A DNA stretch of 64,000 nucleotides from Phytophthora colocasiae (GCA_018806915.1 JAGKQI010000009.1:372001-436000), one strand, 5' to 3'. Positions 49,456 through 60,767 are shown, numbered from the stretch's first letter. Notes: generated by a model not told the origin, from the letters alone. Program-made: numbers and translations.

Positions 49456-51196
49456 CGCGGCATAACATCTCCCGAGCGAGTGAGGCAGATTGAGCGGCGG
49501 TTGCTAGCTGAGCCAAAGTATGCGGTCCACGAGGTGCTGCACGTTATGGGCTTACTCGTTGCTAGAATGCTGAATCCAATGACCCGGCGATTTTCTCGGC
49601 ATTGGGTAATGACTGAAGAAGGCGCGATTCCTGCTGGAAACTTTGGCAAGTTTATGGCGCGTAATCACTGCACCTCTATTCTACGAGACCTACATTTCGT
49701 CGACAACGAAGCTCCACGTGTTCGAGACAAGCTCTGGAAGTTGAGACCTGTTGTAGATACGTTGCAATCGCGCTTCTTGTCGGGATGGACGCTACCCAGT
49801 AAGTTCTCATTTGACGAAGGCGTTTTACCCGCTACCTCAAGACGAAACACAACACGTATGTTTATGCCTGACAAACCACGGCGTTACGGCACTAAACTCT
49901 TTATGGTGTGTGATTCAGAAACAGCGTACTGTCACCGGTAAGCTATTCATTCAACTGTAAGTCGTAACTTTCGACTTTCTAACTGTGATCATGCACGATA
50001 CGTCGTAACTTGCTGCTTATAGCTTTGAGGTATACATTGGCAAAAGGGAAGCTGCGGACACTGACAAACAAGCGATGGACAGCAAGACCGGTGCAGCCGC
50101 TGTTGTGAGGAACATGAGTGTAGTTCTTGGAGACCGTCCTCAAGGATTCCGGCTCGTTGTGATCGACCGCTTTTATTCATCGGTGGCTCTGGCTCTACAG
50201 CTTCTCGCTATGTCTATCTACGTTCTGGGCACTATCCAGATCAACCGAATCGGATACGACAAGAACATTATTGAGAGACGCAAAACTCGGCCTCGTAGTG
50301 TCCAGCGTGGTTCGTTCGCATTCTTCCGCGCCGCCGCCGTCCCACTGATGGTCGCATGCCATTGGTGGGACCGCAAGCCAGTACACTATCTCGCTACGGG
50401 CCCTGCGATGTCTGAATCAAGTATAAACCGGAATATCAAGGGAACTGGTCCGTCTACAGTCAAATGCCCCAAGCTCGTTAGCGATTACCAACGCTGGATG
50501 GGCGGAGTTGATGTTCACGATCAACTCCGCCTCCGGCCTTACTCAATCCAGACAACTTTCCGGTTCCAGAAGTACTATAAGTCGTTGTTTATGGGCTTCT
50601 TGGATATGGCACTGGTCAATGCCTACATCACCCACAAACAGACCTGCTTGGTCAAGCGCCGCGTTCCAAAGGACCGTGGAGATTGGTATCTCCTCCTACA
50701 CAAGCAACTGCTCCAGCTCAAAGATGAAGACTTCGTAGAGGTTCTCGTCCCGACACCTTCTCCAGATACACGTTCTCGGAAGCGGCGACGCTTGGACGGC
50801 CACAATCACGTTCAGTTCGATGATTGGGTTACGGTGTCTGGCGTTCAAAAGCGCCGTCAGCGCTCGTGTAAGGTCTGCGCTCTTCTCCGTGGCGAGAGAA
50901 ATAAGTCCTTCCAAACTACCTACTACTGCGATGACTGCTCGCGTCCTGACGCAAAATGCTTTCTTTGCCCGAAAGCGCGTCGCATGTATGGAGGTGTGTC
51001 GAAGACCTGTTACCAAATTTGGCACGAGGACTTCGACAGTGGAGCCTCAATTCCAGAGTCGCTGGGCAAGAGGATAGTGCTGCGTCGCTCAGGTAAAGTA
51101 GGCTCGCGCAACCCCACTCGGCGTGAGCTGCTTCACAACTTGGACAATGAGGATCATGTCGGCGTTGATGAGGATGGGAAGGAGGCTACAGTGTAA
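49456..51196 (+). pseudogene. piggyBac transposase, catalytic part with intron
   Basis: Continues in the same frame as the 5' part right after the TGAAG target duplication. Exon to 49937, GT-AG intron 49938-50022 (85 nt), exon 50023-51196. The three Asp residues of DDE_Tnp_1_7 are visible: FSFDEGV, VIDRFYSS and MGGVDVHDQ. A C-terminal cysteine-rich domain (CKVC...CDDC...CFLC) completes the protein. The catalytic part itself is intact; only the gypsy insertion and the break near 40600 disable the gene. Confidence 0.85.
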
Positions 51197-51534
51197 CCAC
51201 GATAAATTGATTGCATTAGCACGACACGTTGATTTTGTTGATTCTGTTCAGTTTATGGGGCCTCATCACTCTCTCTGATCGGAATCTGCACAACTAGCGC
51301 TGCCTGTCTGCTTCGTAAAGTAGTAAGTGGCATCGTTCTCGAAAAAATGGTCTGGGCAAAGTCGTAACTTTGACGACTTTGAGTCAACAAACCTTGAGAA
51401 ATTATGTGGCTCATCTCGTGCATGTTTTCGTGGAATGGCCACGACAATACAAATATCAATACAATAAGAACGTCGTAACTTACGACGAAAAATTAGTGGT
51501 TCCTGCACGCGTTTTCTGGTAACGGAGGGGTTAA

Positions 51535-51717
51535 CCCAGTTAGAATCAGTATGACTGTGAACCAAAGACTGGAAATGGCCCTGTTTTCCTGGGATCGGAA
51601 AACTGCGTCAACACTGGACTCGCATCATCAGCGAATGTCTTATCTCGTTTTCTAAGCCTAACATGAGCTGCTCACCAAGGAACAGCGTGCATTCCACAAC
51701 TGGCCATCGACCTCACA
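51535..51717. other. Right flank of piggyBac and promoter of effector copy 4
   Basis: 183 nt. Homologous to the region upstream of copy 3 (35697-35741). The initiator-like CATTCCACAACTGGCC lies at about 51691, 27 nt before the ATG. Confidence 0.5.
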
Positions 51718-52912
51718 ATGAGAACCAAATCCCATTATATCTGCAGCGTCACTCTCGTAGTTTTCTTGCTCGAATATGCTTGCAAACTATCTGTCTCTAA
51801 CGATACTAGTGCGATACACTACACGGTTGGTGCAGAATTTACTGGTATCCATCGACACTTGAGGGCGTTGGTAGCAGAACCAAACGATGAATACGAAGAA
51901 CGGGCTATTCTCAACCTCTCGAAAGTAAAATAATTAACGCAAAAAGGGTCGAAAGAACATCAAGAAGCTCGTGGAGGAGACCAAAAACCAAGTTGAACCA
52001 GCACGTGGCAGACTTGCGATTTGCTAAGCTGGACAAAGTACAGTCTAATATCTTCAGCAGCTCAGAGTTCGAGAAGTGGGCTGCGTCGGTGACCAAAGCA
52101 CACAAGAAAAACAAGCTGAAGTGGCGATGGTGACGGCCCGATGGTGACGGCCTTGGCGAGTCACTACGGCGATGACGGACTGGCAGCTATGCTAATGGCT
52201 GCCAAGCAAGCGAAAGACACGAGAGGGACTGCTACTCACTTAGAATCCGTGCAGGAGGACATTTGGGTGGCTTAAGGGAAAAGCGCGGACGATGTATTCA
52301 GCCTGCTAAAACTCGATGAAGCTGGCGGAAATCTGTTGAAGAAGTCGGAATTGGATATGTGGATTTCACATACGCACAGAGTGAAGAAGGACCCGTACGA
52401 TCTGCTGCTGTTCAAGCTGACACAACATTACGACGACACTGGACTTGCCAGTATGCTGATTTGTGCGAAGAATGATCCTGCTACGAAGATAATCGCCGAA
52501 GTTGGAGAAGCTGCAGTTGGAGAAATGGATCAAGCAGAAGAAGAGCGTAGTCGATGTGTTGAAGATCTTGAAATTGAACGAAGAAGGCACAATGGTGCTC
52601 AAAAGCCCAGTGCTAAGTACGTGGAAAGCGTACGCGAAAATGCTCAAGAAGGATCCAGAGGCGTTTAAGCAAACAGGCTTGGACGATGCGGCTGCTGAAA
52701 CAGGGCGATTGCTGATAACGAAGTGGTCGAGGGCGGGTAGGAGTGGTGATGACATTTTCCAGTTATTTGACCTCAAGAAGGCAGGAGACGGAGTGTTCGA
52801 GAACCCACTGTGGGGAACATGGGTTGCCTATTTGAAATGGCACGAGCTGTTTGCTGATGATGTGCTGTTCACTGTTTTAAAGGCTCAATACGGCAATGAG
52901 CGCAGCGAGCAG
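51718..52912 (+). pseudogene. RxLR-dEER LWY effector, copy 4, decayed
   Basis: The ATG at 51718 opens a signal peptide, RHLR (46-49) and EER (60-62), then a TAA at codon 72 where the paralogues have a Glu codon. Downstream there are frame breaks near 51954 (extra A) and 51988, a duplicated GATGGTGACGGCC at about 52127-52153, an in-frame TAA near 52274 and another break near 52500; LWY fragments (LQLEKWIKQ, WGTWVAYL) can still be read up to about 52912. Homology to the paralogues ends after AATGAGCG, so the last LWY units are missing. Confidence 0.8.
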
Positions 52913-53112
52913 CTAGGGGTGGCTGGGATCGCGCGGAGCGCGTAGCTGGGCAGTAAAGGACAGCAGAGAGAGGACAAGCGCTGTCGACGGATCAAGGAGC
53001 CGGAGCGGGCTTAGGCTGGCGGTTTAACGCTCCGTGTGCGGAGCACGCGGGCTTAAACCCCAGTAATACGGACAATAAATGAGTTAAATTAATGAATGCT
53101 TCGTTATGGCTG
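52913..53112. other. Unidentified sequence after effector copy 4, with nested hairpin
   Basis: 200 nt of unknown origin replace the end of copy 4. A nested hairpin lies at 53021-53059: outer GGTTTAA/TTAAACC and inner GCTCCG/CGGAGC. It could be the end of a mobile element; no partner end found. Confidence 0.4.
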
Positions 53113-53855
53113 ACTACCGTCTTACCGCGCATCACCCGCCTAGGCGTTAACAACGAATAGTACGCCCAATGGGCGTATTAATACTATTCTTGTATAACGC
53201 CCTAGGCGCTGTATCGGAGGGAGACCTCGAAATGAGAAGAACGTGGGGCTGGCAAAGGAAATTTTTTATTAAAGATGCATTCCGTCCACCTTGAGGGCGA
53301 AAAAGCACCCAAGACGAGCGACCGTGATCGTATGAGAAGCGTTTTCAACGCTGTAAGTGAACTTGGAGCTGACACGGCAGTCGTCGTCGAGAGGCACCAC
53401 GTGAATGTTCCATCCGTGCATCTGGGATGCAGCGTACAGCTCGAGTTCATCTGCAGCAATTGCACCTTTTTGTAGTCCAGCAATGTATACTTATCATCGA
53501 AAAGACCGTCAATATCTTCGAGAGACAGCATGTAATCAGTTAGCTCGGATGCGTTCGCTTCAGTAGAAGTGCCAACGACATGGCAGAAACAGCAAACCAA
53601 GCTTGAAGATTCGATTGGAAACTGTGTATGAAGACACGCTCCACAACGTTCGCAGCAACCTACCAGTCGCTGCGAGCCAACCGTTCTCCAGGTACTCTTA
53701 CAGCAGGTAGTCTTACAGCAGGAGCGGGGCTAATGCTTCGAACATGGGCGTTCTATCTGAACTGGGTGTAGTACACGCGAGGTCGAGCTCCAAATCCTTG
53801 CTGTTTATCCCTTCTGTAGTGCGCCTAGGCGGCTGATGCGCGGTAAGACGGTAGT
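53113..53855. mobile_element. Small TIR element, about 740 bp
   Basis: The left end ACTACCGTCTTACCGCGCAT (53113 onward) and the right end up to 53855 are inverted repeats over about 34 bp with one mismatch. A minus-strand reading at about 53269-53490 gives ELELYAASQMHGWNIHVVPL and ends VDGMHL; this recalls the C-terminal part of OTU-type proteases, but weakly. No clear target duplication. Its right end touches the target duplication of the next element. Confidence 0.6.
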
Positions 53856-54039
53856 TCTTAGGGGAAAATCTATGGAGCTCGAGGTTACGGAGCTCGAGGT
53901 ACCAAAAAATCATATGTGTCGACCAAAATAAAAATAGTAAACACAAAATTTTATTTTATCGCAAATGAGATGGTGTGCTATTCGAAACCTACATTTGCCT
54001 GTGAGTTTTGCTCTTTTTGAGTCCATTCATTCTTCAATT

Positions 54040-54470
54040 ATGGCTTCAACACCAGCATCGGCACCACCTGCAGCAACAACCTCGAGCTACCTCATTCGGC
54101 CACCTCCGGAACAAGTCTTTGAGTCTTATGAAGAGGCAGAGACTGCCCTTCACAGATGGAATCGGCGCCAAGTTATTGACGTGACCAAGACCCATAACAA
54201 GAAAAACAAGGCACATGAAATTCGATAACGTGATTTCCAATGTGATCACTACGGCAAAACCAAGAACACACGTCACCTCCGAGAGAAAGTCGAGTTCGAA
54301 CACAACGGGGAACAACCAAAATTGGTACAAGATGGAGGTTCGCATTGAAGCGGTCGATGCGATCAATATTGACCTGCAGGGAGAGCATTTTCCGTACCAA
54401 AAAGATCACAGCCAGTAAAAGCAAACTGCCAGTTTATTGTGTGTATCGCTCACGATGAGCCCGCCAGTGT
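54040..54470 (+). pseudogene. Decayed MULE/FAR1-type transposase start
   Basis: From the ATG at 54040: Pro/Ala-rich start, PPPEQVFESYEEAETALHRW (FAR1-like helix), KTHNKKNKAHEIR, then the frame ends at 54228; the homologous reading goes on in other frames (QCDHYGKTKNTRHLRE, KITASKSKLPVYCVY). No DDE core follows. At least two breaks. Confidence 0.5.
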
Positions 54471-55395
54471 CCCAATAGATCAATCAACTCACGTGTGACC
54501 ATGCTAGGTGCTTCTACTGCTTAAGTTGCGAGATTGAGCTGTCTATTCGAAAGGGAGAATAGTCGCTCCACACATGAAAAAACGTCCACCCCGATGAATT
54601 ACTCGCTTTCCAAGAAAAGGAACGGCTTCAAAAGGGAAATGATGCTCCATATCAGCTGACCAACGTTTCCGTGGAGCCTGGTGCGTCTGAGCAGACCGTT
54701 TTCAACGCAATTGTATCGCAGTGGGTTGGTACTTCTCTATGACCTTTGAGTATCGTCGAGACTGAGTGCGGATAACGCAAAGACGCAGCTATCGATTCCT
54801 TTCTCCTCAAACCGTTGCTAAAACCTTTCCTTGTGTCTGTTATACATGTATGCGTAAGATTCCTCTCGTGGGAACGTTCCACGTCAAATGCCATAGGCAT
54901 TTCTGCCTCCATAAACTATGTGACGTTGAAGATCTTGCCGTCGAACAGTATGATGGCAGTGTAGTAGGAGCCATTGTACGTGATCTCACTCCCAAGGTGG
55001 TGCACCCGCACTGTGCTCCCGCCCCACCCTACACCCTTGCAGCAGCAGCCAGACAATGCCAGGCGCAAGTGCAAGCTCAAGCCACCACTTTTCCGTCATC
55101 ACGACACTCTCCATAGCGCCACGGAGCTTGGAACTGTAGTGTATCGCACATACAATTTATCCGTCGCGTACTTGTACGAGATGTTCGCTGCATTTGAGTT
55201 CAGGTTTGCCTCTGTGATTGATAGACACTTGCTCCACAAGTCTTGGCAGACCATCAGCGTTCAGAGGGACTTGACGGTGACAACACCTAATGCTACAACT
55301 GTAGCCGAGACGATGAGCAGTACTGTGAATCTTCTCTTTGATGTATTGTTCTCGGGGCTTGTCGCGCTGGTTTCTTGGCTTGCTCCTTGGACATC
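54471..55395 (+). pseudogene. Unrecognised gene fragment captured in MULE-2, cut by gypsy 2
   Basis: Two overlapping frames (54766-55116 with a Cys/His-rich CVCYTCMRK...CHRHFCLHKLC; 54974 onward with FEFRFASVIDRHLL and a hydrophobic segment FDVLFSGLVALVSWLAPW) look like parts of one protein with a frame break near 55100. The second frame is cut by gypsy 2 at 55395 and would continue for about 20 residues after 62966. No family recognised. Possibly a host gene piece carried by the element. Confidence 0.35.
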
Positions 55396-55811
55396 TGCAG
55401 CGGGGCTGCGTAGGTGTGCACGGTACAGAGGAAGTTTAGTTGACTCGTAGAGTCCTGCTTGCAAGGCACTAGCCTTCGGTTCTATACCAAGTAGTCCACT
55501 AAATACGGGACTCACAGAGTCAGTGTCCCTATAACAAAGGACTAACACTAACTATGTAAAATGCAAACTGATTTTTATTGACTTTATTGCCCTAATCCTA
55601 AATGTAACGGATTTAGTATCTAGCATAATAAATCCTAATCAAAATGCAACGTGAGGCTCTGAGGCCATCTACGTATCTACTCGTGTGTGCCACACCATTA
55701 TGTACCCACATAAATGTATCCATGAGTGTCACACATCATTGTGTACCCACATAAATGTATCCACGTGTGTCACACACCAACGAGAAACATTCGTGTAACA
55801 TCCCCGTTACA
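55396..55811 (-). repeat. 3' LTR of gypsy 2
   Basis: 416 bp; one difference from the other LTR was seen by eye (ATAATAAAT against ATACTAAAT near 55627). The two LTRs are otherwise the same where compared, which points to a recent insertion. Confidence 0.95.
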
Positions 55812-55821
55812 CTCTCCCCCA

Positions 55822-56857
55822 TTAAGATTCCGGATACCGTATCCGGAAAGTGTAAACACACGACGCGATTATCGGCCGATGGCCACGACACCTTGCCTTG
55901 CGCTGACGGCGCTGTCTCTCGTGCGTGTTACACGCCTCCGTACGCGATGCCACTTGGCATACACTTGGGCCCAATGCTTACCAAGCATAGGAGCCTACTG
56001 GCTCGAGTCAAGGGACTCTACGGGCGTGGGGAGAAGGCAACAAGTGGCGTATCGACGATATCACTGGATCAATGATCCATAGGGCAAGCCTTCCAGGCTA
56101 CCAACTGTTCTACGAACCACACAGCAATGGACCCCACTCGCTTCACTGTTAATGTGACCCTCGGATGAGCACTGTGTGCAGGGCTTGATGCCCAACTTGT
56201 CCTTGAAGCAGGCGCAAGCGCCACTATGTGTCACAGACACTGTGTCTTGCGAATACACGTGCTCAGCGCAGTCGTAGACACGACAACGAGCACCAGACAG
56301 CTAATCTGTCGCTCAGGAGGAGCTTACCTACCTCCTACTGCTATGCAGCATGCGGGATCCCATGCATTGGCATCCCTGGCATCCACAGTGCCTCATGACA
56401 TAGTCATACCCATTGAACGCTTCTAGCGTCAGGTGATCGGATAGAATCCGTTTCCATCACCACTTGTCGCTTAGACAGAACGTCATTAAGACGGTTGTTC
56501 ATCACGAACCATCTTCGCTTCATGATCGCGAAGCTCCGGGCCATAGGCCAGTGTTGTTAAAGGGTCATAGACCCTTGAAACACGCGCGCGAGGCGCATGT
56601 AGCTCTACTGCACTTGCAGTTTGAGCATTCGATGCCACGTCGACGGCACCGACGTGCTCGCTGCAAGTATTGCAGCTACGGGCCAGAGCCTGAGCTCAGC
56701 AACGACCCTGTAGACTCCCACCTTAGTGGGAGGTGCTTGGCACCCGGCGACTCCGTCGCACGCCCACCGGGCGGTCTGACACCGGGTGTGCCCGATCATA
56801 CGCGCCAACGACGTCGGGGCAATCCTGCCGTAGTGGCACCTCAAACTCCCACGAGTT
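55822..56857 (-). other. Gypsy 2 region between chromodomain and 3' LTR
   Basis: About 1.04 kb. Just upstream of 56858 the reading NSWEFEVPL continues the chromodomain frame after an in-frame stop. No large ORF on either strand comparable to the antisense ORF of gypsy 1 was recognised; a plus-strand frame (56464-57123) is mostly the shadow of pol. Confidence 0.5.
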
Positions 56858-59335
56858 CTATGAGTGAGGGTAACCTCGCCACTTCACCAGATACTGGTTG
56901 TATCCTTGGCGACGACGCCGCGCCATCAGACGATCCACGTGATAGTGAAGCTCACCTTGCTCATCGAGCAGAGCAGGAGGAGGACGAGCGGTCGATGGGT
57001 TCTCGCGCTGCGAGTGTAGACGCGCTGCATTGCTTGCAGACCCGCGTCGGCTCGGTGAAGGAGCACGACCACCACGTCGGTCATCCGACCCATCGCTTAG
57101 CGACTGATCTCGAGGAGACCTAGAGTCGCGGGGACCGGTCTGAGGCACCTCTGGTGCTGCATCAGCGGGTCTATGCCCTCGAGCATCACGTTGCTCCGGA
57201 TCGACAAGACCTGTTGGTTTGGATGCAACCTCCTGTGGCTCTGCCACCTGCTGCCACGCAGCCTTCGTCCGACTCGGCGCCAGCGCCACAGAACTCACAA
57301 GAGCAGGGTCCCGATCTGGCTTAAGCAAGCCCACGTAGAACACAGGATGTGTTCGCATACGCTTTGGCAAGTCAAGCGTGTATGCCAGGCCCTTCTTGGC
57401 CACGACCGTGAACGGTCCAATGAAGCGCGGCCGCAACTTCGTCTTGAAGACGGCTGACACTGCGTGTGTAGGCAAGTTCTTAGCGTTTAATAAAACGTGG
57501 TCACCGACCTTGAACTCCCACATGTTGCTTCTGCCTTTGGCATCAGCTTGTTCCTTTTGAACATCTTGGCTTTCAGCCATAGCGTCACGCACACGGCGTA
57601 AGACGCTAAGCCTCATCGAGAGGAAGTCATCGACTTGCTTGCGAACCGCAAGGGGGCTGACATCAGCAAGCTCGGAGTCGAGCGACGGCACAGCCTCTCC
57701 CCCACCAAGCCCAAGGCTACCGCGTGGCGGAGTGAGCGGGACGCGCGGATGCGCAAGGCCGTTCACGTAGAACGGGGTGAAGCCTGTGGAGGCATGCACC
57801 GCGTTGTTCACCGAGAACTCAACGAGAGGGAGCATAGCGCTCCAACGCTTCGGCGTTTCAGCGCATACGCTGCGGAGGATGTCCTCCAGGACGCGGTTCA
57901 CGCGTTCAGTCTGACCGTCGGTCTGCGGATGATCCGCCGTGGACATGTCCAGTCGAGTGCCAAGCACTTTGAAGACGGACGCCCAGAAGTGACCCGTGAA
58001 ACGGGGGTCTCGATCCGAGACAATGGTTTCTGGCAGCCCATGCTGGCGGAAGACCCGATCGATAAAGATCGTCGCTGTACCAGCGCCATCAACGGTGTCC
58101 GGCACAGCCGCTAGGTGAGCCATCTTGCTCAGACGGTCAACAAAGACCACAACGCCCGTGTTGCCTGCCGTATCCTTCGGCAGGCCAAACACGAAGTCCA
58201 TACTCATGGACTGCCAACACCCAGAGGGTACAGGCAAGCTCGCCAAAGGCGCTGCCGCATGCGGCGAGGGTTTAACCCGCTGACACGTCTCGCACGTGTG
58301 CACATATGTGCTGACCCACTTGTACATCTTCGGCCACCAGTACATGGAGCTCACCGAGCCGTAGGTCTTCTCGCGACCGAGGTGGCCGCTTGTGGGCGTG
58401 TCGTGGGCCTCATAGAGGATACGATACTTCAGGTCCTCATCGTGAGGAACCACCACACGTGGTGGGTCATCCTGACCCGTGCTGTAGTACAGCAGACCGC
58501 CTTCCAGGCTATAGCGTTGGAGTCTCGCCTTTAGGCGTCGTGACAGAGTCACCTTTGAGTCCTTAAACTCATCGCTCCCTAGAGCTTGAAGCAGCGCGAC
58601 ACAAGAGTCGTCCTGGGCGTACGCTGCTCGAACCATGTCCGTCACGGACGACGTCACCGAGGTGACATGAGATAACTCATGGTCCGGGCGACGTGATAAC
58701 GCGTCAGCGAGGACGTTCTGCCTGCCAGGCTTGTACTTCACCTCGAAGTTATACTCTGCAAAGAAGGAGAGCCATCGGGCCATCCTCTGCGAGAGGTGAG
58801 GCGACTGCGTCGTTGTGCGTAGTGACGCATGATCCGTGTAGATCACAAACGGCTTGGAGCCGAGCAGGTGAACCCTGAATTTGACGAGAGCGTACTTCAT
58901 CGCAAGTAGCTCCTTGTCATGAAGTGGATAGTTCTTCTCAGCAGCCTTGAGCTGCCGAGACTCAAACGCAATGACGCGTTCGCGCCCGTCGGCGTCCGCT
59001 TGTAGCAAAGCACTGCCGATGGCAATGTCCGAGGCGTCACAGACGACGATGAACGGACGATCGGGGTCTGGTAACGCCAGTATCGGTGCCTGAAGCAGGC
59101 TATCCTTGATACGAGTGAACGCACTCTCGTGCTCAGCACGCCATACCCATTCGGCATCCTTCTTAAGAAGATACGACAGTGGCCGAGCCAACTCAGCGTA
59201 GTTCTCGCTGTACTTGTGCAAGTAGTTGGCCAAGCCCAGCCACTTACGCAAGTCCTTCTGGTTCAAGGGAACCGGCCAGCCCACAATGGCCTTGACCTTT
59301 GCTGGATCAGCACGAAGGCCATGCTTCCCACTGAA
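56858..59335 (-). CDS. Gypsy 2 Pol, RT end-RNase H-integrase-chromodomain
   Basis: RNase H (VVCDASDIAIGSAL, VLADALSRRPD), integrase zinc finger (GHLGREKTYG...CETCQRV), catalytic SMDFVFGLP, VSDRDPRF and DGQTERVN, a GPFTVVAKKGLAYTLDLP box, and the start of a chromodomain (YHVDRLMARRR...YLVKWRGYPHS). A TAG at 56858-56860 ends the protein in the chromodomain; the same frame goes on to NSWEFE. A TGA at 59336-59338 separates this frame from the upstream part of RT, where a Cys is expected (FLG-FSGKHG). Confidence 0.85.
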   Translation of the reverse strand, partial: FSGKHGLRADPAKVKAIVGWPVPLNQKDLRKWLGLANYLHKYSENYAELARPLSYLLKKDAEWVWRAEHESAFTRIKDSLLQAPILALPDPDRPFIVVCDASDIAIGSALLQADADGRERVIAFESRQLKAAEKNYPLHDKELLAMKYALVKFRVHLLGSKPFVIYTDHASLRTTTQSPHLSQRMARWLSFFAEYNFEVKYKPGRQNVLADALSRRPDHELSHVTSVTSSVTDMVRAAYAQDDSCVALLQALGSDEFKDSKVTLSRRLKARLQRYSLEGGLLYYSTGQDDPPRVVVPHDEDLKYRILYEAHDTPTSGHLGREKTYGSVSSMYWWPKMYKWVSTYVHTCETCQRVKPSPHAAAPLASLPVPSGCWQSMSMDFVFGLPKDTAGNTGVVVFVDRLSKMAHLAAVPDTVDGAGTATIFIDRVFRQHGLPETIVSDRDPRFTGHFWASVFKVLGTRLDMSTADHPQTDGQTERVNRVLEDILRSVCAETPKRWSAMLPLVEFSVNNAVHASTGFTPFYVNGLAHPRVPLTPPRGSLGLGGGEAVPSLDSELADVSPLAVRKQVDDFLSMRLSVLRRVRDAMAESQDVQKEQADAKGRSNMWEFKVGDHVLLNAKNLPTHAVSAVFKTKLRPRFIGPFTVVAKKGLAYTLDLPKRMRTHPVFYVGLLKPDRDPALVSSVALAPSRTKAAWQQVAEPQEVASKPTGLVDPEQRDARGHRPADAAPEVPQTGPRDSRSPRDQSLSDGSDDRRGGRAPSPSRRGSASNAARLHSQRENPSTARPPPALLDEQGELHYHVDRLMARRRRQGYNQYLVKWRGYPHS

Positions 59336-59338
59336 TCA

Positions 59339-60767
59339 CCCTAGGAAAGGGATTTCTTCCGCGCCAAAGACGCACTTGTCCGCGTTGGCGTACAACTTGT
59401 TGGTGCGCATGCACTCGAGCACTGCTCTCACGTGTTCCACGTGTATCTCGACATCAGTCGTCCCGTGCTCAGCACGACTGTGGACGAACACATCGTCAAA
59501 GTACGTCTGTGCGAATGCCCGTAGGGGCCTGAACAACTGCGTCACTAGATGATTGAACGTTGAAGGCGCATTCGACAGCCCTTGGGGGCATGACGAGCCA
59601 CTCCCAGAGCATACCGCTCGGGGTGCTCACCGCTGTAAGCGGAATATCACTGGCTCGCATGAGCAGCTGATAGTAGTCATCGACTAAGTCGAGCGCACTG
59701 TACATGGTGCAACCCACCATGTTGTTCTGAAGAACATCCTTCCTAGGAATCGGTGTCTGCGCCGGAATTGTGGCAGCGTTGAGCTTGTTAAAAGCGTGAA
59801 CGATACGCCACTTGCCATTCGGCTTTCTGACACAGAACGTTGGCGCGGAGTGCGGAGACTTGCTCTCGCGCACGAGACCCGCCGCATGCTTAGCACGGAA
59901 GAAGGCGTCAATGACGTCACATTGCTCTTTAGGAAGAGGCCACTGCCGGGTCACGCAGTATTTAGTTCCGGGAACTAAGTCGATCTCGTGACGAACGCCT
60001 CGGTCAGGAGGCAGGCCACTCGGTGGTTCCTTTGAGACAACGTCTCCATATTCCTTAAGCAAGGAGTAGAAGGAATCCGAGGGATTCTTGAGGATCTCCG
60101 ACCCACTCCTGGCGTAAAACGCCTTCTTGACCTCGGCCAAGACGGACTCGCCAACGAGGGACGATGAGTTTAACTCCTCTTCAGGTCGAACGATGACCAC
60201 CTCGGCGAGTTCGCCAGCCTTCAAGGCATCGCCAAAGTCGGCGAACAACATCTCCTCTAGCTCAAGGAGCTTGTCAACACTCGGCAGATCGCCCAGCAGG
60301 ACGCTGCCCTCGGCACTGCCGTCCACTCCATCAACCAGAGTGTATAGCTGCCCACAGCCCTCCCGTGCGTTGACACTTGACGTCACGGACGACTCAGACG
60401 CAGAGAGTCTCGCCCATAGGGCCTTACGACGTCGTCGCCTAGCCGACGAACGTCCACTCGACGGAGTACGTGCCGCCGCACAGGTTATGGCCTTGCCCGG
60501 CCCAGTGTCAGTGACACTCAGTGACTGACTCGGTCTACCGCCGACGTCACTAGACGGAGTACGTGCCGCCGCACAGGTTTCGGCCCCTTCAGGCCCAGTG
60601 TCAGTGACACTCTGCGATCCACTCGGTCGACGACCGATGCCGCTCAGCGGAGTACGTGCCGCTGCACAATCAATGACCGTAACAGGTCCAGTGTCAGAGA
60701 CACTCAGCGATCGACTTGGTCCACGACCAGTATCACTCGACGGAGTACGTGCCGCCCCACAGTTCAC
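59339..60767 (-). pseudogene. Gypsy 2 Pol, RT N-part with frame break
   Basis: GVRHEIDLVPGTKYCVTRQW, TPIPRKDVL and SALDLVDDYYQLL are in one frame up to MPP near 59586; the FDDVFVHS box (59490s) is in another frame. A run of five C at about 59586-59590 holds one extra base compared with gypsy 1 (MPQGL). The upstream end carries the 31-residue tandem repeat (60463-60850). Confidence 0.8.

Larger units (their letters stand above)
39819..51530 (+). mobile_element. piggyBac element, split by a gypsy retrotransposon
   Basis: Flanked by TTAA at 39815-39818 and 51531-51534. The terminal inverted repeat reads CCCCTCAGTTACCA on the left and, inverted, CCCCTCCGTTACCA on the right. The 10-mer GTCGTAACTT or its near-complement recurs at both ends and in the transposase intron (39833, 39866, 49970, 50002, 51360, 51471), presumably sub-terminal binding sites. 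The element without the 8.3-kb gypsy is about 3.4 kb. The left TTAA contains the stop codon of effector copy 3. Confidence 0.85.

Noticed and set aside
56464..57123. 219-codon plus-strand ORF as an antisense gene of gypsy 2
   Set aside because: Lies mostly over the chromodomain and linker of pol, with no protein-like features and no match to the antisense ORF of gypsy 1.
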